This document shows, piece by piece, positions 24,544 through 32,241 of a stretch of DNA of 37,787 nt. The translations under genes were made by a program, and so were the position numbers. Source of the stretch: JAFGJQ01 sp964586145 (GTDB taxonomy: Bacteria > Planctomycetota > Phycisphaerae > UBA1845); the NCBI GenBank assembly GCA_964586145.1, contig CAZPHH010000047.1, positions 1 to 37,787 of the forward strand, written 5' to 3'. The notes below the pieces were generated by a model that ran no database searches, was not told the origin of the DNA, and saw nothing but the letters and a program-made list of their open reading frames with translations. How positions within the stretch are numbered: position 1 is the first letter of the stretch; every line of letters begins with the position of its first letter.

Positions 24544-25374
24544 ATGGGAGTTCTCAACAGCATTCTGACCGCCCTGTTCGACACGGTGTACGCCGTGCTC
24601 GGGCTGGGACCGCGCTGGCTGTCCCTGACGGTCCTTTCCGGCATGGTGGGCGTGATCGCCCTGATCGTTGTCCGGTACTGCTCCAACCAGGCGGCCATCG
24701 GCCGGGTGAAGGACGACATCAAGGCCAACATGCTCAGCCTGAAGCTGTTCAAGGACGAACTGCGGGTGGTGCTGCGGGCCCAGGCTCGGCTGGTCTGGGC
24801 CGGGCTGCGAATGCAGTATTACATGGTGCCGCCCCTGCTGGTCATGTTCATCCCGTTCGTGCTCGTCGCGGCCCAGATGGGCCTGCGATACCAGTGGCGC
24901 CCCGTCGAAACCAACGAAACCACAGACTTGACTGTCCTGCTTCGCCCGGACGCCCCGGACTCCGCGCTCAACTGGGTGCTGGAAGCCCCCGCCGGCGTGG
25001 AGGCCGCCCCGTCCGCCCAGGGCGTTCGGATCAACGCCGATAAGAAGGCCGTGGTGTGGAACCTCACCGGGCGCAAGGCCGGCCGATATGTTCTGACCTT
25101 GCGAGACGGGAGCGAGTCGGTCACGAAGGAATTCGTGGTGGGCAGAGATCAGGACCGCGTGAGCCCCATGCGGCCCGGCCCGAGCCTGCTGGACCGCATT
25201 CTCTACCCTGCCGAACGCCCGTTCGGCTCAGACTCCGTCATCCAGTCCATCGCCATCACGTATCCCCCCCGCGATTCGTGGTTCCACGGCGCTGACTGGT
25301 GGATTCTCTGGTTCCTGGTGCTGTCCATCGTGATCGCCCTGCTGCTCAAGCCGGTCTTCGGCGTGAAGCTGTGA
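24544..25374 (+). CDS. Membrane protein of unknown function
   Basis: A 276-residue membrane protein. It has a hydrophobic N-terminus (about 23-45, WLSLTVLSGMVGVIALIVV), a charged helical segment (NQAAIGRVKDDIKANMLSLKL), a membrane pair (YYMVPPLLVMFIPFVLVAAQM, about 98-118), an extracytoplasmic beta-like domain (about 125-235) and a C-terminal transmembrane helix (WWILWFLVLSIVIALLL). The N-terminal half, with two membrane regions around a long basic cytosolic helical hairpin, recalls the Oxa1/EMC3/DUF106 architecture; this is a guess from layout. It is the last gene of the phosphodiesterase operon. Its last 147 bases overlap the convergent BatE-like gene. Confidence 0.7.
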   Translation: MGVLNSILTALFDTVYAVLGLGPRWLSLTVLSGMVGVIALIVVRYCSNQAAIGRVKDDIKANMLSLKLFKDELRVVLRAQARLVWAGLRMQYYMVPPLLVMFIPFVLVAAQMGLRYQWRPVETNETTDLTVLLRPDAPDSALNWVLEAPAGVEAAPSAQGVRINADKKAVVWNLTGRKAGRYVLTLRDGSESVTKEFVVGRDQDRVSPMRPGPSLLDRILYPAERPFGSDSVIQSIAITYPPRDSWFHGADWWILWFLVLSIVIALLLKPVFGVKL

Positions 25375-26271
25375 GACGACGGGGGCGATTGCGTCTGGCG
25401 CGTCCTGCACCCGTGCCTGGATGCGCACCATGCCCGCCCGATCGGCCGGAATCCACCCCGTCTTGCCGTCGGCCAGCTCGATGAGCAGCCAGTCTCCGCG
25501 GGATTCGAGCACGGCGAACTCCGTCCCCTCGTACAGCGGCTGCTGGAACTTCGGCTCGTACGTTTCGCTGTTTCCCTTGCGCACGATCACCTCTTCCGCC
25601 AGCACCACGCCGACCTCCCGTCGCCCCTCCACCTGCCAACCCATGAGCACGGAGGTTCCCAGGCCCACCCACGCGACCGCGAGCACGCCGGCCAACGCCC
25701 GCAGGGGAACCCGCGGCGCGTACATGCGCACAATCAGGACCAGCCAGAACAGCCCGTAGCACGCCAGACCTGCCGCAAACCGAGTCCGCAAAGAGGTCTG
25801 GAAGTGCAGAAAGAACAGCGTCCGGACAAACTCACTGGCGCCGCGCGGCGGAATCTGCGTGCGGCACAGCTCGCGGGCGACGCGCAGGTTCTCCTGAAGA
25901 CGCCGATCGCCGGGAATCAGCTCCTGCGCACGCCGGTAGTTCAGAATGGCCGCACCCAGCCGGCCCCGCTGAAGCTCGGCGTTGCCCAGGTTGTAGAACA
26001 GCCGGCCGTTCTGAACGCCGGAGTGAACCAGGGCCTCGTACCGACTCACCGCCTCCGCGAAGGCCTCACTCGCACCGACCGGGTCCGAGCGTTCCAGCTC
26101 CTTACCCCGGTTGAACGCCGTGGAGGCATCCGCCAGCAGCCGCTCCTGCCGGTCGCGAGTCAGGGACTGCGCGCGGGCCACGTCGGCCGCCAATGCCGCG
26201 GCCACCGCCATCCCCAGGAGCAACAGCGTGCGCCCGGCTAGAAAGACTGTCGTTCCAGCTCTCGAATGCAT
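25228..26271 (-). CDS. BatE-like TPR/SH3 membrane protein
   Basis: A 347-residue protein with a signal peptide (residues 1-35) and TPR-like helices (about 45-140, including GRLFYNLGNAELQRGRLGAAILNYRRA). Two transmembrane helices (about 164-182 and 190-208) precede an SH3-type domain (about 218-277, ending in GDWLLIELADGKTGWIPAD). This is the BatE architecture in Bat operons. The ATG at 26271 overlaps batD by 34 bases. The last 50 or so residues are hydrophilic and lie antisense to the convergent membrane-protein gene; BatE proteins normally end soon after the SH3 domain, so the stop appears to have moved. Confidence 0.85.
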   Translation of the reverse strand: MHSRAGTTVFLAGRTLLLLGMAVAAALAADVARAQSLTRDRQERLLADASTAFNRGKELERSDPVGASEAFAEAVSRYEALVHSGVQNGRLFYNLGNAELQRGRLGAAILNYRRAQELIPGDRRLQENLRVARELCRTQIPPRGASEFVRTLFFLHFQTSLRTRFAAGLACYGLFWLVLIVRMYAPRVPLRALAGVLAVAWVGLGTSVLMGWQVEGRREVGVVLAEEVIVRKGNSETYEPKFQQPLYEGTEFAVLESRGDWLLIELADGKTGWIPADRAGMVRIQARVQDAPDAIAPVVSQLHAEDRLEQQGDHDGQHQEPENPPVSAVEPRIAGGIRDGDGLDDGV

Positions 26272-28052
26272 TCCTCTGCCCTGGCCACCAGGGAATCGCC
26301 CGTGTCCACGCCGCGGCCCGCGTAGCGAGCGTCATCACAGCGCCGGAGCAATGCATCCACCCGGTCGGCCACGTCCGTCCGGACGCCGCGTTGGAGCAGC
26401 GCCTCCACCGCATCTGTCCGCGTCAGCCCGGCGGCGGGAAGATTACATCGATCGGCCACGTACCCGATCAGCGCACCGGCCACCGCGTCTGCGGCCTGCG
26501 CGCCGGCGCCGTCCTGGGCCGCCGCCAATGCACGGGATGCATTCCGGCGGGCCGATCGGCGTCGCGCGTAGGACCGGTCCGTCCGCAGCCGCTCCTTGCG
26601 CCGCCGGCCTGCCCACAGCACGCCAAACAACACAGGCGGCGCCGCCACCACCGCGAGAGAAGCCGGGCCCGGTGCAAACGAGTGGTCCGCCAGCAGGTCC
26701 ACGCTGCCGTAGTAATTCGCGACGATCCCCCCGCTCACCTCCGTCAGATGGGTGGGTGCCGCGAGGCCCGGCCGGGCCTCCACGACTTCAGAGACGGCCA
26801 TCCGCTGGCCCGGCCCCACCTTGAGCGGAATCGCCCGGCTGCGCACCACGACGAACCTCTCCTTCTTGGTGTCGAAGTAGGCAAAGGGAATGGGGGGAAC
26901 CTCCGTCACGGATTCCGATTTCGCCCGAATGCTCTGCGTGAAGACCTTCGAGTTGCCCTGCACCGACCCCGCCAGCACCTCGTCCGGCACCTGGAACTGC
27001 GATGTCAGCTCGGGCACTTCGGTGAGGGCCGGCGCCTGGAGCAGGTCCAGCCGTCCCTTGCCGCGGAGGGTCATGGTGAGCGTGATCGGGTCTCCCACGC
27101 GCACCTCCGTCGGCCTGGCTTCGACAGTCAGCGTGTATGGCTCCACCGCTCCTCGGAAGAACGCCGGCCGCCCCTCCGTCGGAACGGCCTTCACGTCAAT
27201 GCGCGGCACGGCGGGCGACGCCTGCACCGGCCGTGCATCGGTCAACCGGTACTGGTCTCCGAAAAGCCCGCGATCCCGACGCAACCCGAGCGGGTATTTC
27301 ACCACCACGCGGAGGTCGCCGACGTCCACCGGGCCGGGGCGCTCCGGCCAGACGGTCGTGCGCACCTCGTAGAGGTAGTATCCACGGTCGGCGCCCTCGG
27401 AATCGGCACGCAGCACCTCCCGACCTCGCGGTCGAACGCGACGTCGCAGCATGTCCATCAGGGAGTCGCCAAAAACACCCCACCGGCTCGTCTCTTCATC
27501 CACGAGAGACCACACGTCATCCTCGGTCAGTCGGATCCCAAGCGCCTGATCCGTGTACGGCCGAACCCACACCTTGAGGACAAGCTCCAGACTCTCTCCC
27601 ACGTATACGGAATCTCGCGATCCCTCCACCTCAACGAAGAGCAGGTCGCCCGTTTCCGACTGGACGGCCACAAGGACGATGGGCTCGGTCTTTCGGCTCT
27701 GGCCATCCACCTTCACGGAGAAGGGCGGAATGCGGATCGTACCCGCCCGCTCCGGGGTGACCGCGAATACGTATGCGACCGTCTTCTCCTGCGACATTCT
27801 GCCGTTGATGATGGTCGTACGGGAGCTGGTCTGCGGCCCGGCGATCATACGGATGTCCGCCCCATCCACGTCCGGCGGTTCCGGCAACTCGTGGGACTCT
27901 GCATCGCGGATGATCACCTGCACACGCACCGGCTGGCCCACGTACGCCTCTCGGCTGGAAAGCTGGACGGTCACGTCGCCGGCGCGGGCGACGCCCGTGC
28001 CCGCGAGCGCGACGGCCACTCCCAGTAGCCAACCTGGCTGCATCTGGTTCAT
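26238..28052 (-). CDS. batD: BatD-like oxygen-tolerance protein
   Basis: A 604-residue exported protein with a signal peptide (WLLGVAVALAGTGVARA). Repeated beta-sandwich modules of the BatD/DUF11-like kind follow: VQLSSREAYVGQPVRVQVIIRD near the start, SVYVGESLELVLKVWVRPY in the second module and VEARPTEVRVGDPITLTMTL in the third. A transmembrane helix (LAVVAAPPVLFGVLWAG) and a charged helical C-terminus follow. BatD is thought to act in the periplasm with the vWA proteins. The ATG at 28052 shares its A with the TGA of the TPR gene (TGATG); upstream in-frame GTG and TTG codons are less likely. Confidence 0.9.
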   Translation of the reverse strand: MNQMQPGWLLGVAVALAGTGVARAGDVTVQLSSREAYVGQPVRVQVIIRDAESHELPEPPDVDGADIRMIAGPQTSSRTTIINGRMSQEKTVAYVFAVTPERAGTIRIPPFSVKVDGQSRKTEPIVLVAVQSETGDLLFVEVEGSRDSVYVGESLELVLKVWVRPYTDQALGIRLTEDDVWSLVDEETSRWGVFGDSLMDMLRRRVRPRGREVLRADSEGADRGYYLYEVRTTVWPERPGPVDVGDLRVVVKYPLGLRRDRGLFGDQYRLTDARPVQASPAVPRIDVKAVPTEGRPAFFRGAVEPYTLTVEARPTEVRVGDPITLTMTLRGKGRLDLLQAPALTEVPELTSQFQVPDEVLAGSVQGNSKVFTQSIRAKSESVTEVPPIPFAYFDTKKERFVVVRSRAIPLKVGPGQRMAVSEVVEARPGLAAPTHLTEVSGGIVANYYGSVDLLADHSFAPGPASLAVVAAPPVLFGVLWAGRRRKERLRTDRSYARRRSARRNASRALAAAQDGAGAQAADAVAGALIGYVADRCNLPAAGLTRTDAVEALLQRGVRTDVADRVDALLRRCDDARYAGRGVDTGDSLVARAEECIRELERQSF

Positions 28053-28963
28053 CACCAATCCCTATCCACCGGCGGGCGGCCGAGCATCTCTCGCCGCCGG
28101 AGTTCGTCCCGCCGCTCCCGCTCGCGGTCGCGAACCGCCTGAAGGAGGCGGGCCGCCTCTTCCCGTGTCATCTTCCTCTCCTGCGGCTCGGGCCTGCCCG
28201 CCTGCGGCTGTTCGTGCTCTTCCTGCGGGTCTGCCGACTCCAGCTCGCCGTTCTCCGGCTGGGACGGCTGCTCCTGCTCGTCGCCCTGCTGCTGCTGTTG
28301 TTGCTGCTGCTGCTGCGAGTCTTCCTGTTTCTGTTGCCCGTCCTGCGATTGGTCCTGCGGTTCGGGGGGCTGGTCGCACTGTGAATCCTGCGAAGACGGC
28401 TGTTCCTGCTGCTGCTTCTCTTCTTCCTGTTTCAGCTTGTCCAGCAGGTCCTTGATCAGAAGATACGCGGTTTCGATGTTCGCCCGGGCGTCCTGGTCGT
28501 TCGGATCCAGTTCCAGCGCGTCACGATAGTAGTCAATCGCTCGCCGCAGATCCTCGATCGCCCCAGCATGGTCCGTGAGCCTCTGCAGGGCCTGCGAATA
28601 CGCAGAGTTGCCCAGGTTGAACTTCGCCTTCTGCTCCAAGGCAAGGTTGCGCGTGGAGAGGGCCGACGCGAAGGCCGCTTTCGCCTCATCGAAGTTGCCG
28701 AGTCGATACAGGGCCACACCGCGGTTGTACGCCAGCTCCGACGATTCCGGAAAGCTCACCTCCGCGTCCCGAAACCCCTCCAGCGCCTTCTCATACTCTC
28801 CCGCCTTCAACGCGGCCAGCGACGCATCGACCTTCTTGCGTGCGTCCGCCTCGGTCTGCCCCCGCGCCGGCATCGCCGCCACCATCACCGCCAGCACGAC
28901 GATCCATCGCCTGGGGGTCGCGACGCCCTTTCGCAAGTCGTGATTCGCAATTCGCAATTCCAC
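28052..28963 (-). CDS. BatC-like TPR protein with glutamine-rich tail
   Basis: A 303-residue exported protein with signal peptide WIVVLAVMVAAMPARGQ and TPR units at about 40-165 (ELAYNRGVALYRLGNFDEAKA, NLGNSAYSQALQ). A Gln/Glu/Pro-rich tail (about 178-270) includes ten consecutive glutamines and resembles BatC. The start is a GTG one base after the stop of the vWA gene, with GGAAGG upstream. The first residues, ELRIANHDLRKG, are encoded by a CGAATTGCGAATT-type dispersed repeat, so the N-terminus may have been captured from intergenic DNA. Confidence 0.85.
   Translation of the reverse strand: MELRIANHDLRKGVATPRRWIVVLAVMVAAMPARGQTEADARKKVDASLAALKAGEYEKALEGFRDAEVSFPESSELAYNRGVALYRLGNFDEAKAAFASALSTRNLALEQKAKFNLGNSAYSQALQRLTDHAGAIEDLRRAIDYYRDALELDPNDQDARANIETAYLLIKDLLDKLKQEEEKQQQEQPSSQDSQCDQPPEPQDQSQDGQQKQEDSQQQQQQQQQQGDEQEQPSQPENGELESADPQEEHEQPQAGRPEPQERKMTREEAARLLQAVRDRERERRDELRRREMLGRPPVDRDW
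28286..28315 (-). repeat. CAG/CAA microsatellite
   Basis: Ten consecutive glutamine codons (CAG with two CAA) in the TPR gene. Imperfect triplet runs like this are prone to length change without frameshift. Confidence 0.85.
28941..28963. repeat. Dispersed CGCAATTCGCAATTC-type repeat at a gene start
   Basis: The plus strand reads TGATTCGCAATTCGCAATTC here. Related words occur at about 255-300 and 350-373 (TCGCAACTCGCAATTCC). In this copy the repeat provides the start codon region and first codons of the TPR gene. Confidence 0.6.
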
Positions 28964-28964
28964 G

Positions 28965-29981
28965 TCAACCCACCTTCCGCGGCGCCCGCCGCTCCGCGAT
29001 CAGTATCTCAAGCATCAACAGAGCCAGCGCCGCCCCCGCAAACCACATGAACCGCGGAATCAACACCTGCTTCTGCGAGACTTCCAGCTCTCGCTCCCTC
29101 ACCTTCGAGTCGATCACCCGGTACACCTCGCGGAAATCGATGTCCCGCGTCGCCGCCCCGAAGTACGCCCCGCCGGCCACCGCGGCCATCTCCTCCAGGT
29201 CCTTGGGGTCCATTCGGGACCAGACCTCCTGTCCGTCATGCACCAGGTACTGTCGCTCCTCCGCGCCGGCTGGGATGCGAGCGCCTTGTCGCGGGTCACC
29301 CAGCCCGATCGTAAACACCCGGATGCCCTGCGTCTCGTACGCCGACCGGGCCGCTTCCACCGGGTAGCTCTCGTGGTCTTCACCATCCGTGATGACCAGG
29401 ATGGCCTTGTGCTCCTTGATGCGGTCCACGAAGCTGTCCGCTGCCAGCCGGACTGCGTCGCCGATCAGGGTCCCGCCGCGCGGAGCGCTCTTGACGTCCA
29501 CCTCGTCCAGCACCATACGAAACGCGCCGTAGTTGATCGTCAGCGGGCAGGCCAGCGATGCCGCCCCGGCAAACGTCACCAAGCCGATCCGATCGCCCGA
29601 AAGAACATCCACCAGGTCCTTCAATTCCTCTTTCGCTCGCTCCAGGCGGTTGGGCACAACGTCCTGCGCCAGCATCGAACGCGACACGTCCAGGGCAACC
29701 ATCAGGTCGATGCCCTTGCGCGGCAGGGCCCTGTATTCCTGTCCCCAACGCGGACCCGTGGCGGCCACCGCCAGCATCGCCGCCGCCGCCAGCACCAGGG
29801 CCCCCTTGAGCCGCTGCCGGCCGGGACTCACGTGCGGCGTCAGGTGCCCCAGCAGGTGCGCGCTGGCAAACCGCCGCAGGGCCTGGGATTTCCGGGCGAA
29901 CCCATAGACAAACACCAGCCCCAGCACCGGCACCAGCCAGAGCAGGTGAAGCAGTTCGCGATGTTCAAACGTCTCCGACAC
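28965..29981 (-). CDS. BatB-like vWA membrane protein
   Basis: A 338-residue protein with hydrophobic helices near residues 11-27 and 60-76, a von Willebrand factor A domain and a C-terminal transmembrane helix (FMWFAGAALALLMLEILIA). The MIDAS metal site DVSRS is at 98-102, and LVITDGEDHE lies later in the domain. Vesicle- or membrane-associated vWA proteins of this layout belong to Bat operons. It is separated from the upstream vWA gene by 29 bases and is followed by the TPR gene one base after its stop. Confidence 0.9.
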   Translation of the reverse strand: MSETFEHRELLHLLWLVPVLGLVFVYGFARKSQALRRFASAHLLGHLTPHVSPGRQRLKGALVLAAAAMLAVAATGPRWGQEYRALPRKGIDLMVALDVSRSMLAQDVVPNRLERAKEELKDLVDVLSGDRIGLVTFAGAASLACPLTINYGAFRMVLDEVDVKSAPRGGTLIGDAVRLAADSFVDRIKEHKAILVITDGEDHESYPVEAARSAYETQGIRVFTIGLGDPRQGARIPAGAEERQYLVHDGQEVWSRMDPKDLEEMAAVAGGAYFGAATRDIDFREVYRVIDSKVRERELEVSQKQVLIPRFMWFAGAALALLMLEILIAERRAPRKVG

Positions 29982-30010
29982 CGTCTCAAACCCCGTTATC
30001 CGCCGGCGTG

Positions 30011-31132
30011 CTACGGCACGCGCCGGAACACCGTGTTGGCCAGCACCACTTCCAGGCCCAGCAGGCCGAACGCCATCAGCAGCAGCGACGGCAACCGCAC
30101 CTTGCCCAGGGTGATCGGCGCCGTGGCCAGGTCGCGCCGCGCCGCATACCGCTTCTCCTCGAGCTTCACCCGTTCCAACTGGTCGATCTGGGCGTAAATC
30201 TGCTTGAGCGAGTCCGTATCCGTCGCGCGGAAGTACTGGCCGCCAGTGATGCGGGCGATCTCCTTCAGCGCATCCTCGTCGATACTCACCATCTGTGGCT
30301 GCAACCGCTCCCGGCCGAACATGTCGATAACGGGCATGGGGGCCATGCCCTTGGTGCCAACCCCGATGGCATACACCTTGATGCCGAAGGCCGCCGCCAT
30401 CTCCGCCGCCCGCTCCGGAGAAATGTCTCCCCGGTTGTTCTCCCCGTCCGTCAGCAGGACCATGATCTTGCTCTTGATCCGGGCCGCCTCCATGCGGCTC
30501 TGACGCCGCTCCAGGTCGCGAAGCTTCTCCACTCCCAGCGCGATCGCCTCTCCGATGGCCGTCCCGTCCTCCTCACGTCCCTCCCGGCGAGCGTCCACAA
30601 TCTCCGTCTGCTGAAGGGTTTCCAGGAGGTACTCGTGGTCCAGCGTGAGCGGACACCGGCTGTCCGCGAAGCCCGCGAAGACGATCATCCCGATCAGGTC
30701 ATCGCCGCGGCCGCGCAGCTCTTTGCCGTCCCCCTCCACGAACTCCTGCACCACGCGTTTCACGGCGGCCAGGCGGTCCACCGGCTTGCCCCCGATGCTG
30801 AAGTCCATCGCCCTCATGCTGCCCGACCGGTCCACCAGCAACTGGATCGCGATGCCCTCCGAGAAGATCCGGGCCTGTTCGTCCTCCGCCTGCGGCCGGG
30901 CCAGGCTGACCGCCAGCAGCACGACGACCAGCGATCGCAGCAACGGCACGAGGAATCGCAGCCGGGTGCGCAGGCTTCCTCTCGACCCGCGCAGCAGGGC
31001 CAGCGACGAGAAACGGACGGACGCCTGGCTCCCTCGCCGCCACCACCGCCACCAGATCACCGGCACCAGCAGCAACAGGAGCAGGAACCACGGCGAGCCA
31101 AACAGCTCCCGGATGTCGGACCACCAGGTCAT
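30011..31132 (-). CDS. BatA-like vWA membrane protein
   Basis: A 373-residue protein with two N-terminal hydrophobic segments (FLLLLLLVPVIWW at about 16-28, LLRSLVVVLLAVSLA at about 64-78) and a vWA domain. The MIDAS motif DRSGS is at 101-105 and LLTDGENNRG follows. A C-terminal transmembrane segment (LPSLLLMAFGLLGLEVVLA) ends the protein. Its ATG overlaps the upstream stop codon as ATGA. The pairing of two vWA membrane proteins after moxR and DUF58 is characteristic of Bat/MoxR complexes. Confidence 0.92.
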   Translation of the reverse strand: MTWWSDIRELFGSPWFLLLLLLVPVIWWRWWRRGSQASVRFSSLALLRGSRGSLRTRLRFLVPLLRSLVVVLLAVSLARPQAEDEQARIFSEGIAIQLLVDRSGSMRAMDFSIGGKPVDRLAAVKRVVQEFVEGDGKELRGRGDDLIGMIVFAGFADSRCPLTLDHEYLLETLQQTEIVDARREGREEDGTAIGEAIALGVEKLRDLERRQSRMEAARIKSKIMVLLTDGENNRGDISPERAAEMAAAFGIKVYAIGVGTKGMAPMPVIDMFGRERLQPQMVSIDEDALKEIARITGGQYFRATDTDSLKQIYAQIDQLERVKLEEKRYAARRDLATAPITLGKVRLPSLLLMAFGLLGLEVVLANTVFRRVP

Positions 31133-32241
31133 GCCGCCGCCTCCTGCACCGATTGCGGCGCATCTGCCTCCACATCCGGCCGGCGCGTCTGCTCCACGAA
31201 GTCGCGCGCCGAATGGAACGCCCGCTCGATCTCCTCACTCACCGGCTGGTACCGGGCGTACTTCACCAGGTCGCATGCCTGGAGAAACTCGGCCAGCAGC
31301 GACCTGTGCTCACTCCGCAACTGCGGACTGTCGTGCGCCGCTTGCAGAAACTCCTCCGTTGTCTGCTCCGCAGCCATCAGGCCGAACCGCATCTCAATGT
31401 AGATCCGGGTGATCTCGCTGAGCCGGTAGAAGAACTCCCGCACCAGCCCCTGCTCGATCCACTGCTCGTCCAACAGGGCGCGAAGCTGATCGAACGCCCA
31501 ATCGTGCGGCGCCTGCGGCCGCAAAGCCCTGCGTCGCACCCGGCGAACGTACCAGACCCCCGCGACAACACCCACAGCCATGACGGCCAGGCCGAGCCCG
31601 CCCCATTGCGCAATCGCCTGCCAGCGTTCGGCCGTCCAGGGCGGCACCGGCAGTGGCACGGCGCCCTTGATGTCGCGAAACTGCCTGGGGTCCACGTCCC
31701 CCTCGACAAGCGACCGGACCTCGACGGGAATCGCCTCCGTGCTCAGCGTGCCTTCGATCGGCTCCGCCGACGGGTCGTCGGCCGCCTTGCGCGCGTCGCG
31801 GAACTGCACGGACATGGCCGGCACGCTGTATTGCCCGGACAGAAAGATGTCCAGGTCGTACCGCTGCTCCCACCGGGGGTTCGCGACATCCGGCTGCGGC
31901 CTGGACTCCGTAAACCCGCGAATCTGAAACTCACCCAGGTTCTCGCCAAACTGCGGCAGGGTCACCTCGACGCCTGGCTCCGCCTCCACGGCCAGAGTCA
32001 GCGTCAGTGACTCCGCGATGCTCACCTTGTCCTTGTCGCACGTGACGGTCAACTTGACCGGTCCGCGTTCGGACTTTCGCGTCACCGGCGTGGCTGCATC
32101 AGCCTTGGCCGTTTCCTTCGTCGATCTCTCCCCGCAGCCGCCAGGCAGACAGAGGATCACCGCGAGCGCGCCAACCCATCCGAGGCTTGCGCCCCTGGGC
32201 CACCGATCCGCGTGTCGTGAATGTCCGATCTGCCTGGTCAC
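31129..32241 (-). CDS. BatD-like/DUF4381-like membrane protein
   Basis: A 370-residue protein with a hydrophobic N-terminus containing a Cys (LAVILCLPGGC), possibly a lipoprotein, although proline in the box is unusual. A beta-rich extracytoplasmic part (VKLTVTCDKDKVSIAESLTLTL, QYSVPAMSVQFRD) and a transmembrane helix (GGLGLAVMAVGVVAGVWYV) follow. The cytosolic helical domain (HDWAFDQLRALLDEQWIEQ, SEITRIYIEMRFGL) is of the kind found as DUF4381 in vWA operons. The GTG at 32241 overlaps the TGA of the PPIase gene as GTGA and has GGAGG ten bases upstream. Longer in-frame starts lie inside the upstream gene and are not supported. Confidence 0.8.
   Translation of the reverse strand: MTRQIGHSRHADRWPRGASLGWVGALAVILCLPGGCGERSTKETAKADAATPVTRKSERGPVKLTVTCDKDKVSIAESLTLTLAVEAEPGVEVTLPQFGENLGEFQIRGFTESRPQPDVANPRWEQRYDLDIFLSGQYSVPAMSVQFRDARKAADDPSAEPIEGTLSTEAIPVEVRSLVEGDVDPRQFRDIKGAVPLPVPPWTAERWQAIAQWGGLGLAVMAVGVVAGVWYVRRVRRRALRPQAPHDWAFDQLRALLDEQWIEQGLVREFFYRLSEITRIYIEMRFGLMAAEQTTEEFLQAAHDSPQLRSEHRSLLAEFLQACDLVKYARYQPVSEEIERAFHSARDFVEQTRRPDVEADAPQSVQEAAA

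Noticed and set aside
26193..28028. Plus-strand open frame of 611 codons
   Set aside because: It lies antisense to batD, which has clear family motifs and an operon-linked start.
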